A DNA stretch of 64,000 nucleotides from Myxocyprinus asiaticus (taxonomy: Eukaryota; Chordata; Actinopteri; Cypriniformes; Catostomidae), in contig NC_059346.1 in the NCBI RefSeq assembly GCF_019703515.2, positions 14,353,001 to 14,417,000 of the forward strand, read 5' to 3'. Position 1 is the first letter of the stretch; every line of letters begins with the position of its first letter. The position numbers and the translations under genes are program-made. Positions 32,425 to 43,372 of the stretch are shown one piece after another. Below the pieces are notes generated by a model, which saw nothing but the letters and a program-made list of their open reading frames with translations, had not been told where the DNA came from and made no database searches.

Positions 32425-34034
32425 CTGTGCATCCGGAAAGTATTCACAGCGCTTCACTTTTTCCACATTTTGTTATGTTACAGCTTTATTCCAAAATTGA
32501 TTAAATTCATTATTTTCCTCAAAATTCTACAAACAATACCCCATAATGACAACATGAAAGAAGTTTGTTTGAAAGCTTTGCAAATTTATTAAAAATAAAA
32601 AACGAAAAAAAAAAAAATCGCATGTACATAAGTATTCACAGCCTTTGCCATGACACTCAAAATTGAGCTCAGGTGCATCCTGTTTCCACTGATCATCCTT
32701 GAGATGTTTCTACAACTTGATTGGAATCCACCTGTGGTAAATTCAGTTGATTGGACATGATTTGGAAAGGCACACACCTGTCTATATAAGGTCCCACAGT
32801 TAACAGTGCATGTCAGAGCACAAACCAAGCCATGAAGTCCAAGAAATTGTCTGTAGACCTCCGAGAGAGGATTGTATAGAGGCACAGATCTGGGGAAGGG
32901 TACAGAAAAATTTCTGCTGCATTGAAGGTCCCAATGAGCACAGTGGCCTCCATCATCCGTAAATGGAAGAAGTTTGGAACCACCAGGACTCTTCCTAGAG
33001 CTGGCCGCCCAGCCAAACTGAGCGATCGGGGGAGAAGGGCCTTAGTCGGGGAGGTGACCAAGAACCCGATGGTCACTCTGACAGAGCTCCAGTGTTTCTC
33101 TGTGGAGAGAGGAGAACCTTCCAGTAGAACAACCATCTCTGCAGCACTCCACCAATCAGGCCTTTATGGTAGAGTGGCAAGACGGAAGCCACTCCTCAGT
33201 AAAAGGCACATGACAGCCCGCTTGGAGTTTGCCAAAAGGCACTTGAAGGACTCTCAGACCATGAGAAACAAAGATTGAACTCTCTGGCCTGAATGGCAAG
33301 TGTCATGTCTGGAGGAAACCAGGCACCGCTCATCACCTGGCCAATACCATCCCTACAGTGAAGCATGGTGGTGGCAGCATCATGCTGTGGGGATGTTTTT
33401 CAGCGGCAGGAACTGGGAGACTAGTCAGGATTGAGGGAAAGATGAATGCAGCAATGTACAGAGACATCCTTGATGAAAACCTGCTCCAGAGCGCTCTGGA
33501 CCTCAGACTGGGGCGAAGGTTCATCTTCCAACAGGACAACGACCCTAAGCACACAGCCAAGATAACAAAGGAGTGGCTACGGGACAACTCTGCAAATGTC
33601 CTTGAGTGGTCCAGCCAGAGCCCAGACTTGAACCCGATTGAACATCTCTGGAGAGATCTGAAAATGGCTGTGCACCGACGCTCGATGGAGCTTGAGAAGT
33701 CCTGCAAAGAAGAATGGGAGAAACTGCCCAAAAATAGGTGTGCCAAGCTTGTAGCATCATACTCAAAAAGACTTGAGGCTGTAATTGATTCCAAAGATGC
33801 TTCAACAAAGTATTGAGCAAAGGCTGTGAATACTTATGTACATGTTTGATTTTGTTTTTTTTTTTTTATATAAATTTGCAAAGATTTCAAACAAACTTCT
33901 TTCATGTTGTCATTATGGGGTATTGTTTGTAGACTTTCGAGGAAAATAATGAATTTAATCCATTTTGGAATAAGGCTGTAACATAACAAAGTGTGGAAAA
34001 AGTGAAGCGCTGTGAATACTTTCCGGATGCACTG
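32425..34034 (+). mobile_element. Tc1-family DNA transposon, full length, inactive
   Basis: The left end CTGTGCATCCGGAAAGTATT and the right end AATACTTTCCGGATGCACTG are inverted copies. The inverted repeats run about 170-180 bp inward with few differences. TA flanks both sides (32423-32424 and 34035-34036), the Tc1/mariner target duplication. The length of 1610 bp is normal for Tc1. It encodes one broken transposase on the plus strand. Confidence 0.95.
32832..33816 (+). pseudogene. Tc1 transposase, stop and deletion
   Basis: The ATG at 32832 begins a short basic N-terminus (SKKLSVDLRERIV), then TAG at 32877-32879. The same frame continues with YRKISAALKVPMSTVASIIR, RAGRPAKLSDRGRRAL and LLSKRHMTARLEFAKRHLKD to a TGA at about 33276. 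Compared with the family as I know it, roughly 24 nt are missing here, taking the stretch with the first catalytic Asp. The rest is in another frame (33358-33816): [28 protein letters not shown] (second Asp) and [14 protein letters not shown] (final Glu), with a TGA stop. The intact protein cuts and pastes the element at TA sites. Confidence 0.92.
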
Positions 34035-34407
34035 TATATTTATTTTAAAGCAGTTATATTAATTCTAAATGTTATTTTGAGCTGTAAAGGTATCTAAATG
34101 GCATTTTAAATGGTAGGATTAGTGCACTGTTCCAGGGTGGATGAACTTCTAGTTATGCGCTATTAACATAATTCCTGTGAGTGGAGTTTGCGGATAGTTA
34201 TACCATGTCTCTTTCCGGTATCCTTGCACTTTTCTTACAAAAGTTACCATGTTACTGGCTATACACTGGTCATGACAGGAGTAGCAGAGAGAGATTCGAT
34301 AATTTTACACAAAGTGATTTTTAACACACCAGACTTTCAAAACCGTGTGTATTGTAACACTTATTTTGGTGCAATGCCTTGCCCCATTGCCTTTCTTTGG
34401 TAATCAG

Positions 34408-34500
34408 CAGTGTTGGGTAATGTTACTTTTAAAAGTAACTCGTTAGAATATTGCATTACTCCTTAAAAAAGTAACGTAATTAATTAAAAAAAAAATTTTT
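34408..34500 (+). repeat. hAT-like repeat end ('cagtgttgggtaa')
   Basis: CAGTGTTGGGTAATGTTACT, then TTTAAAAGTAACTCGTTAG, is a well-known fish hAT-like terminus. A matching inner piece (ACGTGTTACTTTATTT, then AAAAAGTAACTCC) lies at 37998-38030. The Harbinger-like nest at 35583-37844 may have landed inside this element. Confidence 0.45.
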
Positions 34501-35438
34501 TTTTAATTTTTTTATGGAAAATAAAGCGTCACAGCCACTTTCTCTTCTGATATGCTATGCATTCCATACAAATAAGCCAAGCATTGCATACAAGAGACAT
34601 TACAGGTCATGCTAGCTACTGTACAACGCTCATGTCAAAACAACATAGTAAACAAACAGATATTTAGAAAGTAGGTTTTCATGTCAATAAAGAATCTATA
34701 ACATGAGTATGCATGATTTGTTTGTCCATCAACATAGCAGCCAATACGAATAATAAAGAATAACCACTGTCTTACCTAAAGCAGCAAAGTCCAACACTTG
34801 AACCTGCATCATGTCATCATGTGCTGTGCCCATCGACAATGTCAGAGTCAACTTAAGGTGTTTTTCAAAAGTCAGGATACAATTTAGTGGGGAATGCCAT
34901 CCTAACATGTTCAAGGAATAAATCTGATGAATAAATGAATTTTTTTCACTTAAGTCATCTCAGTGCAGGCTTGTTTTGTGTTGATCCATGGTGCGTACAG
35001 ACACCACAACTTGAATGGAATAGTTTTTAATGCTACCAAAATGTCATAAAAACGGTTTGTTTCATGAATCAAACTACTTGTTTATTATAAAACAAAAATG
35101 TAGAATATTTTTAGAAACTAAGACATTTTCTCTGCGTACACAGTTGATGTATAACGTTGCTCTGAGCCACTGATCCAGAGTCAGATTTTCACATCTCATT
35201 CTCCCAGTTACAGGGAGCTGCGACATGGAGCATTTCGACTGCATAAGTCAGTGAATTGAGCGAGTATTTCACCCTGTGTATCATGTCGTGGCTAGTGGAA
35301 GACTAGTCTTTTAATCCCTCTGCCTAAATGCGTTTACAAATGTTTTAATGCAATGTGTATTAACACATGAATCAATCGCATTTCACTCAACTGAATGTTT
35401 ACCTCATAATACGCTAAAACAAAAAATGTGCATGTGCG

Positions 35439-35582
35439 TTAGCGAGTTGATTGACAGGCGATGTCTGTATCTAAAAGGTGATTGGCTCTTTTACCTGCAA
35501 GATGGGACTTCCTTTCTACATCTATTGACTTTTGGGTGGTAGCGCTTCTTGGTTGGGCGTTCCAATTTCTCCCATTCATTTA
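35439..35582 (+). repeat. Dispersed repeat shared with 30674-30800
   Basis: This is the second copy of the block with GACAGGCGATGTCTGTATCT and TTCCAATTTCTCCCATTCAT, abutting the left end of the Harbinger-like element. It has an extra 20-25 bp (GACTTTTGGGTGGTAGCG) relative to the other copy. Confidence 0.65.
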
Positions 35583-36165
35583 TCGGGCTTTCACACTGGG
35601 CACGTTTGCTGCGGTCCGATTCCGAGTGTGATTGTTCCCGGTGCCCCCCCGCAGTGTTGGTCTGATTTCACACTCACTTGATTCTATCAAACCCCGGTCC
35701 ATTTGCGATCATCTTACGTCATCACAAACACGCATGGAGAACACAACGCGACTCATCATACTTTTAGTTTTTTTGTTATTTTGGTGCCATTATGCACAGC
35801 AGAGTGAACGACAACTGCGTATATGTGCACTTCATGGCGTAACTCATCAGATGTCCAGGGGAAGGCAGCTTGCTGCTGCTCGCAAACGGCATTTTGTGAG
35901 GAGACAGCTGATTGCAAGAATTAATTTGCATCTTTGTTTACACTACACGTTTACGCTTGTGTCCAAGGTGAAGTTATCGCCACTGTCATCTCCTATTATA
36001 CCCTATATTTATAACCTATAATAGTATTTATATATAGGCTGTGTCTCGGAGGTCGAATTTGTTGGCCTGCATAAGTCATCGAGGCTGTCTTGTTTAATTT
36101 TTTTTAAAACAATTTTTATGGGAATGCAAAAAAGGTTAACAATTGTATAAATGTAAGTACATATA

Positions 36166-37412
36166 CACTATATTGCCAAAAGTATTCGCTCATCTGCCTT
36201 TAGACTCATATGAACTTAAGTGACATCCCATTCTTAATCCATAGGGTTTAATATGATGTCGGCCCACCCTTTGCAGCTATAACAGCTTCAACTCTTCTGG
36301 GAAGGCTTTCCACAAGGTTTAGGAGTGTGTTTATGGGAATTTTTGACCATTCTTCCAGAAGCGCATCTGTGAGGTCAGACACTGATGTTGGACGAGAAGG
36401 CCTGGCTCGCAGTCTTCGCTCTAATTCATCCCAAAGGTGCTCTATCGGGTTGAGGTCAGGACTCTGTGCAGGCCAGTCAAGTTCTTCCACACCAAACTCG
36501 CTCATCCATGTCTTTATGGACCTTGCTTTGTGCACTGGTGCGCAGTCATGTTGGAACAGGAAGGGGCCATCCCCAAACTGTTCCCACAAAGTTGGGAGCA
36601 TGGAATTGTCCAAAATCTCTTGGTATGCTGAAGCATTCAGAGTTCCTTTCACTGGAACTAAGGGGCCAAGCCCAGCTCCTGAAAACAACCCCACACCATA
36701 TTCCCCCCTCCACCAAACTTCACAGTTGGCACAATGCAGTCACACAAGTACCGTTCTCCTGGCAACCACCAAACCCAGACTCGTCCATCAGATTGCCAGA
36801 TGGAGAAGCGTGATTCGTCACTCCAGAGAACAGGTCTCCACTGCTCTAGAGTTCAGTGGCGGCGTGCTTTACACCACTGCATCCGACGCTTTGCATTGCA
36901 CTTGGTGATGTATGGCTTGGATGCAGCTGCTCGGCCATGGAAACCCATTCCATGAAGCTCTCTACGCACTGTTCTTGAGCTAATCTGAAGGCCACATGAA
37001 CTTTGGAGGTCTGTAGCGACTGACTCTGCAGAAAGTTGGCGACCTCTGCGCACTATGCGCCTCAGCATCCGCTGACCCCGCTCTGTCATTTTACGTGGCC
37101 TACCACTTCGTGGCTGAGTTGCTGTCATTCCCAATCGCTTCCACTTTGTTATAATACCACTGACAGTTGACTGTGGAATATTTAGTAGCGAGGAAATTTC
37201 ACGACTGGACTTGTTGCACAGGTGGCATCCTATCACAGTACCACGCTGGAATTCACTGAGCTCCTGAGAGCGGCCCATTCTTTCACAAATGTTTGTAGAA
37301 GCAGTCTGCATGCCTAGGTGCTTCATTTTATACACCTGTGGCCATGGAAGTGATTGGAACACCTGAATTCAATTATTTGGATGGGTGAGCGAATACTTTT
37401 GGCAATATAGTG
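36166..37412 (-). mobile_element. Tc1-family DNA transposon, innermost level
   Basis: The left end CACTATATTGCCAAAAGTAT and the right end ATACTTTTGGCAATATAGTG are inverted copies flanked by TA (36164-36165 and 37413-37414). At 1247 bp it is compact, with one transposase on the minus strand. It belongs to a different Tc1 subfamily from the copy at 32425, as both termini and protein differ. Confidence 0.95.
36248..37278 (-). pseudogene. Tc1 transposase, one stop and one frameshift
   Basis: The start at 37278 gives MGRSQELSEFQRGTVIG, then NIPQSTVSGIITKWKRLG, SGRPRKMTERGQRMLRRI (paired helix-turn-helix domains) and SSRTVRRELHGMGFHGRA. A TGA after KARRH, near 36851, interrupts it. The same frame goes on through LWSDESRFS, which holds the first catalytic Asp. 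A one-base loss near 36685 shifts the frame. The C-terminal frame (36694-36248) has FQHDCAPVHKARSI (second Asp) and [14 protein letters not shown] (Glu), and ends at TGA-type stop 36248. All three acidic residues are still present, so decay is slight. Confidence 0.93.
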
Positions 37413-37847
37413 TACATAAAAGGCATTGAAAATAGATTAAAAAAATAAGAAAAAGACAAAAAAAAATAAAAAAATGAAACGAGACAGCCTCGATGACGTA
37501 TGCGGCCGACAAATGCGACCTCCGGAGGACATATCTTTCCAAATGAGACACAGCCATAGTATTTATAAGGTGTATAGATTGATAGATAGATGTCGTCATT
37601 GGCTAAAACGCATGTGCAGGTTACTTTGCTTCCTGAACGAGTGTGCACCCGAGTCCGAGTTGCTTTCACATTCACGCGAATCGCGCTACAGTTCCATTGT
37701 AACTGAACTCAGACCACCTCCTACAAGTAGTCTCGGGTTCGGTACCCCGGTGCACTCCCCGGTCCGCATGACAGCTTTCACATTACCAATTTTTCATGCA
37801 AACCGTGCTGTGTTTCGAACTAAACTGCCAGTGTGAAAGCACCCTTA

Positions 37848-38520
37848 AATAGAAGTGGCCCGTCTCTGCTAAATAGTCTCTGGCCTCACACTCTATAGAA
37901 CTACAATCCCAATCATGCACTACGTCTCCTCCCCGAAGTTTGCACACTTTTACTCCTGATTTCTCACAATACAGGGACAGAGGATTTGTACAAAAGCAAC
38001 GTGTTACTTTATTTAAAAAGTAACTCCAATATTATGGTCTAAAATATATATATATTTTTTTTACTTTTCACACTTTTCTTTTGTAGTTTGCTGCAGTATT
38101 GTTCTGAGAGGCATGTTAGTCCAAACGTGTTTGCATTAAAGAGCTTGGTCAGCAAGAAAGTGCAACCCTCCACACACAATTCAGCAAATTCCTTATCAGA
38201 AAGACCTTTCATCAACATATTGTCTTTTAATTACATCTGATTGTGAGATTGAATCTCATGGCAGTTCAAAGTGAGTCATTACGCTGATGAATCCATTAGA
38301 GTAGAGCCTCTCAAACTTCACCAGCACCATACACACAAGCTCAGTTCCAAAACCTAGTGAGCTGCCATGCTGTAGGCCTTATCCCTATAGGCACCTTCTA
38401 AGGCAACATCTTAAACATCATGGAACCTCAAAAGTAACTGAATTGAAAAGCTCACATAGTTCTCTCAATGTGTATCACACGAATAGCGCTTCCAACAGAG
38501 TTTGGTGTTTAAGCTGAGGC
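37848..38520. other. Non-coding gap
   Basis: Apart from the hAT-like piece near 37998-38030 and a TA-rich run near 38045-38060, no feature is recognised. Confidence 0.45.
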
Positions 38521-38634
38521 TGAAGGTCCACATTAATCTGGATATATTTTAAAACCACGTTTTCGTTTCCAAAACACTCTCCGTCCACACTGGCATTTTC
38601 AAGCATTTTCCAAAAGTTGCTCATCCACACTAGG

Positions 38635-38760
38635 GCTGCAACTAATGATTATTTTGATAATCGACTAATCTAATGATTATTAGAATGATTATTTGACTAT
38701 TCAGGTGATTATTGCAACGATTAATCATTAGCTCTTAACCGACTATTCAGCTTGTGTCTC
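38635..38760. repeat. hAT-like repeat ('tagggctgcaac')
   Basis: TAGGGCTGCAACTAATGATT, followed by alternating AATCGACTAATC/ATGATTATT motifs, is a recognised kind of fish hAT terminus. The opposite end was not found, so this is a fragment. A similar AGTCGATTAGTTGACC stretch is at about 54860. Confidence 0.5.
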
Positions 38761-39654
38761 GACATAAAAGGTTGTATTAAATGCGCTTGCTAACAATAAA
38801 AAGGATAAAATCATCTTTTAAAAATACCTCTAAATGACTGCTTCAACCTAGATTACTTAGACTAGATTAGGTAACAAAATTACGTTTTAAGGGTCAGATA
38901 AGTTAAACACATCTTTAAAGTATCAGCTGCACATTTTTCTTATTAAACATTGTATAATAAACCCACCAAAACTCACACCAGCTCTGTATCTGTAGTAAAT
39001 CTTCATTCACATATTTTACAAAGTTACATCTGCAACATGGCAGAATTTCTGAATTTCTGAAATTCTGCCTCACCAGAATGCCACTCGACCACCCTGCTAG
39101 CTGTAATCTCCTCACAGGTACCCCCAGTGGCCCAGCCAGCTGGTGTGTCCTGCACCAACAGCCAGCCATTCATTTCCCCGCCTGTGATTTATAGTTTGCT
39201 GTATTCGTGTGCATGTATGTGTGTGTGTGGTTGGTGGTATGAAGCACTTCTCCAGTTTGAGTTAGTGCACTGTCCAGTCTCGTCATGCTTTGCCACACAA
39301 TGGGCCAGAGCAGCTAATTTACATGGGCAGACAGTCACATATTTCAGCCTTTTGCCCACTGAATGAAGATGGGTGGCTTTCATGAGGGATTGTGTATACA
39401 AATTGATTTTCACTGGAGCCTTCAGCCCTGGACGAAGGAGTATTTTGTCTTTCTTTCTATTTTCCCTTAATCCCCTTCCTCCCCCTCTTTGCTTTCCATT
39501 TTTCATTCTCTGTTACCCTTATCTTGGTGGGTTTCTGTGGCTCACGCTTTCTCTCTATCCATCTCTCTCGCAAGGACATGCACAGGTGGGTAGCTACAGT
39601 GGCCTGAGCCACTGTCCCTTTGCCCTCATGGGCTACGGTACCCCTTTTGGGGAA

Positions 39655-39715
39655 ATAGATATATTTACATTTATTCACTTGGCAGGTGCTTTTATCCAAA
39701 GTCACTTGTAAATGA
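39655..39715 (-). repeat. SINE tail fragment
   Basis: ACATTTATTCACTTGGCAGG, then TGCTTTTATCCAAAGTCACT, is the inverse of the tail seen at 1365-1419. Only the tail is present. Confidence 0.55.
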
Positions 39716-39719
39716 AATA

Positions 39720-40515
39720 GTTATGTGATTGTTTTGTGGTGTTTTTTAGTCTAAGTAAGATGTCACTGTGTTTATTTTGTACAGTTTACTACATCCATAC
39801 AGGCAGCATAAAGTTGATATTAGACTTTGTAAGCCTCAGAAGAGTGCCTTGTTTTTCTTAAAATGTCTGCACGGGTCTGCTCTCTCATTATGTGTGTGTT
39901 TATGTGAATGTAATGTGATGTGACTGGGGTGAAGGTGGGCTGCTCTAGTGTTTCCTGAATGTGTGCTAGACTCTGGCCTCTTGCTGGGGGCTGAAGGGAG
40001 GGAGGTCAGGTCAGGGCAGAGAAGGACTGGCAGCCTGCAGTCTGGGAGCATTAATGCTTCTCACTGACCCCTGTGCACAGAAAGAACTGGACAGAAGAAC
40101 ATGTTTGATTCATGAGAGCCCTGCAGAGGTGCTTTGGGGCCTTTGGCTGCACTGTCTTTTTAGCATTAAGAGAGAGGGCGAAGAGAAAAGGAGAGGACCA
40201 CCCCCGAGCTCTGCATAGCACAGAGGATCAGTCTAATGTGGGAAAGTGGGCGAGTGTGTCTCTACCCTGCGGCGAGAAACTCATATATACATTCTCACTT
40301 TACAGTAGTGGGTAAAGACAGGAAGTTTAACCCGGCATAATGATTCCCTAAAGAAATCCTACAGCTGCATCGTAATGTTTGTGGATTTGTGTCACCAGTT
40401 TTCAGAGTGTTTCTAAAGAGTGAGTGGGCCAGTTCTGTATGGGAGGTCATGAGTTTTAGGGGGCTAATACGACCAGACACACCATTGCTGCTCAGACTGA
40501 GGGGGTATGTGCCCC
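39720..40515. other. Non-coding gap
   Basis: Overlapping short frames on both strands carry no domain. No repeat termini were found. Confidence 0.4.
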
Positions 40516-40530
40516 CACAGATTTGTATTT

Positions 40531-40932
40531 ATTTATTTATTTATTTTATTTTCTCCCCAATTTGGAATGCCCAATTCCCAATGCGCTCTAAGTCCTTGTG
40601 GTGGCGTAGTGACTCGCCTCAATCCGGGTGGTCGAGGACGAATCTCAGTTGCCTACGCATCTGAGATGTCAATCTGCGCATCTTATCACGTGGCTTGTTG
40701 AGCGCGTTACCGCGGAGATGTAGCGCATGTGGAGGCCCCCGCTATTCTCCGCGGCATCCACGCACAACTCACCACACGCCCCACCGAGAGCGAGAACCAC
40801 ACATTATAGTGACCAAGAGGAGGTTACCCTTATGACTCTACCCTCCCTAGCAACCGAGCCAATTTGGTTGCTTAGGAGACTTGGCTGGAGTCACTCAGCA
40901 CGCCTTGGATTACTGAGCTACCCAGGCCCCGT
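40531..40932 (-). mobile_element. tRNA-derived SINE with 13-bp target duplication
   Basis: On the minus strand the 5' end reads GGGGCCTGGGTAGCTCAGTA, a tRNA-like head with a clear A box (TAGCTCAGT). The expected B box is mostly missing: the sequence passes directly to AATCCAAGGCGTGCTGAGTG. The body follows, then an AAAT-repeat tail (40531-40550). CAGATTTGTATTT flanks the copy on both sides (40518-40530 and 40933-40945). Such a duplication and an A-rich tail show LINE-machinery insertion. RNA polymerase III would have transcribed the source copy. Confidence 0.88.
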
Positions 40933-41542
40933 CAGATTTGTATTTTTTGATCATTAAGTTACATGTTTATTGTAGCTAAAAAAGTGTTTGTATAAAACTC
41001 TTTAGCAGTCTTAATTTGGTCAGTCCGGACGAGTCTCCAGTTCTGCAGATAATTTGCTTAAAATACAAAATTCTCTCATCTACCTGTCAATCAAAACTTG
41101 CAGATGCATCCTCAGAAGGCCACAATTCAGGGGTCACCCAAAGTTTTGTTCCAGGCTGAATCACTCTGTTTCTTCCTCTCCAGCACCCAGAGAGGGATTA
41201 GAGTGCTTTAATCCTGACAAATGCTAGTTTTAAATGCAACCTCTGCTAACAGAGGGACTGAAACAACCCAGCTTGTCTAGGAAAGATGTGTTTGCATATG
41301 CAGATATTGGGTATTTTATGTAGAATATACTGTATGTGTGCAATATTTCTTCTTCATTTAAAAGTCTTAGGCTTTTATGAGTGTTCGAAGACTTGAGCGA
41401 CACAGAGGCAGCAAGCTGTGCCAGTAAAATCTAAAATGAGTCTATCAATGGTGCCATAATGTAGAAACTGTGAATAGAAATAGGCCTATTTTGTCATTAA
41501 CAGGGCAGAATAAGTTAAACTGGGGAATACTGATTGTTAATT

Positions 41543-41709
41543 CAGAGGGATAGTTAAACAAAAAAAAAAAAAACAAACAAAAAAAAAAAATTCTGTCATT
41601 TGCTTAGCCAAATCTTGTTCCAAACCTGTATGAATTTATTTTTTGGTGGAACACAAAATGAGAATATTTACAGAACGTCCAAGCTGCTATTTTCCATAAA
41701 ATGAAAGTG

Positions 41710-41744
<35 letters not shown>
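41543..41744 (+). repeat. Dispersed repeat plus (CA)n microsatellite
   Basis: GAGGGATAGTTAAAC, A-rich runs, ATTCTGTCATTTGCTTAGCC and GGTGGAACACAAAATGAGAA match the same family as 14733 and 30968. It ends in a perfect (CA)n from about 41712 to 41744. Confidence 0.6.
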
Positions 41745-41746
<2 letters not shown>

Positions 41747-42480
41747 AAAAGTAAGTAAATATGACATGAGCACTATATTCCAAGTCTTCTGAAGCTATAT
41801 ATGATAGCTTTGTGTGAGGAACAAACAGAAATTTAAAATTTAATTATTTGGTCCCCCCTCTGTTTTTCTCTTTGCCATTACAAATAGCAAGCCACCTCTA
41901 ACCATTTATAGCTGTATCTATTACAATTGCAATGAAGACTATATTACTTACTGTAACTGGAAAGACAGAACAAAACTATCTAGGCTATAACACACTGGCT
42001 CAACTTACAGACAGAACACTCTAATTATGAAAAATTAACAGCATATAAATAAAACTAAAACATTTTTAGACTCCTAGGCCCTGTTCTTAAATTACTTGGA
42101 GAGTCCTCTTTTGAATGTTCTCATAATTGAGGTTACTTTCTAAATTTCCTTTCTCCTCTTTTTGAACGCAACACTTTACAATCTGAACACAACATGCAAA
42201 TTTGTGCAGTAATAGAATTTCATAAACTCTCTTCTCTCTTTTTGTCTGTTTTGTAAATGTATGTAAAACTGTTGTACTGTTTTTTTTTTATTTATTTTAG
42301 TGTATGTATGTGTTTGTAAGGAATACTGACTTTTTGTGTTATCATATGTCATGACTTGTAATGTGTTAATAATTAAGTCACTATTTGGTAAAAATATAGT
42401 GCCCTATGTTGAAATCTCATTAATGTTTCTGCATATTTATACTTGATGTGTGGTCAGTTACAAGACACACAAAAAACAAT
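41745..42480. other. Non-coding gap
   Basis: AT-rich sequence without a supported gene or repeat boundary. Confidence 0.4.
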
Positions 42481-42489
42481 GGTTTTTGG

Positions 42490-43372
42490 TAGGGCTGCAC
42501 GATATAGAGAAAAAATGCGATGTACAATACAATAATCCTATGATAACGTAATCGGAGCACACAGAACCCCCACAGCCCAAATAAACTGAAACTTATTGGA
42601 ATAAAAAAGGACCTTCTATCCCAGAGATCAAAAATTATTTTTATTTTGTTCCAAATTGCATATAGAATGCGTATAATACATAAACTTTTACCATCAGCAA
42701 TGTAGCAGATATTAAAATTCATCTTCAGTTATTTGTATTTTTTTGTTAAAAGCATATGATTATGAAGTTAATTTCACCATATTGTGGGATAACCTAAAAG
42801 AATATGTTGTAAAATATTTAATTTTTACACTGTAATTCATGTTCGTATTAATTTCAAAATTAATTAATTCAATGTGGGATTTTAATTTGAAAAATTATGT
42901 CCAGAAGTGCTTGCCGTAGACATTCACTGTCTGCTTTGGTTTAACGCGCTTGTTGTCAGTCCTCGTGGAACTTGAGACTGAGAGGAATGATTCCACGGAA
43001 CAATCCATTAATTGAAACCCATCCAATGATAAATCCACACAGTACACAGCAGCCAATAAACAAACCAAGTCTGAGTTTGTATACTGGCGTCTGGTGTCAT
43101 TATTATCTGCACACACACACTGCAGAGTGAAAGCACAGGACAGTGCCGATTACAGCTACATATGCACAAATTGTTACACGCTCCTTTATTTGAGTCAGCA
43201 CCTATGCACACTGCACACACACACACACAAAGTAGCAGTCTATTCTCTGCTATCTGCAGTGCCTTGAACATTACTGTATTAAAATGATTAAGTTTCCGCA
43301 AGCCCTTGTGATATGCATATCGTGATATGTATTTGCGATATTTTGATGAATTCGATGTATCATGCAGCCCTA
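42490..43372. mobile_element. hAT-type non-autonomous element
   Basis: Starts TAGGGCTGCACGATAT and ends ATCATGCAGCCCTA, which are inverted copies. Inside both ends are CGATATT/TGCGATGT-type motifs. The identical eight bases GTTTTTGG flank it (42482-42489 and 43373-43380), the target duplication length of hAT transposons. The 883 bp hold no transposase. The CA run near 43218-43230 is internal. Confidence 0.92.

Larger units (their letters stand above)
36037..37555. mobile_element. Nested MITE, middle level
   Basis: The left end GGCTGTGTCTCGGAGGTCG, then AAGTCATCGAGGCTGTCTTG, is inverted at the right end (GAGACAGCCTCGATGACGTA, then AATGAGACACAGCC). A 12-bp direct repeat ATAGTATTTATA flanks it (36021-36032, separated by TATA from the left end, and 37556-37567 directly at the right end). 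The element was itself hit by a Tc1 copy. Its class is uncertain. Confidence 0.65.
35583..37844. mobile_element. Harbinger-like DNA element, outer level of a nest
   Basis: The left end TCGGGCTTTCACACTGG and the right end CCAGTGTGAAAGCACCC are inverted copies. TTA flanks both sides (35580-35582 and 37845-37847), as in PIF/Harbinger elements. Once inner insertions are removed, the remaining element is short and has no recognisable transposase. A related element lies at 53716-54666; both share CTGAACTCAGACCACCTCC. Confidence 0.72.

Noticed and set aside
35632..36021. 129-codon frame inside the Harbinger-like element, considered as a transposon accessory protein
   Set aside because: A hydrophobic stretch resembling a signal peptide is followed by Arg-rich sequence, but I recognise no Harbinger or Myb-like domain and the frame is cut by the inner MITE.
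39189..39711. Several overlapping frames of 80-112 codons
   Set aside because: Pyrimidine-rich low-complexity DNA near a SINE tail; none has a domain.
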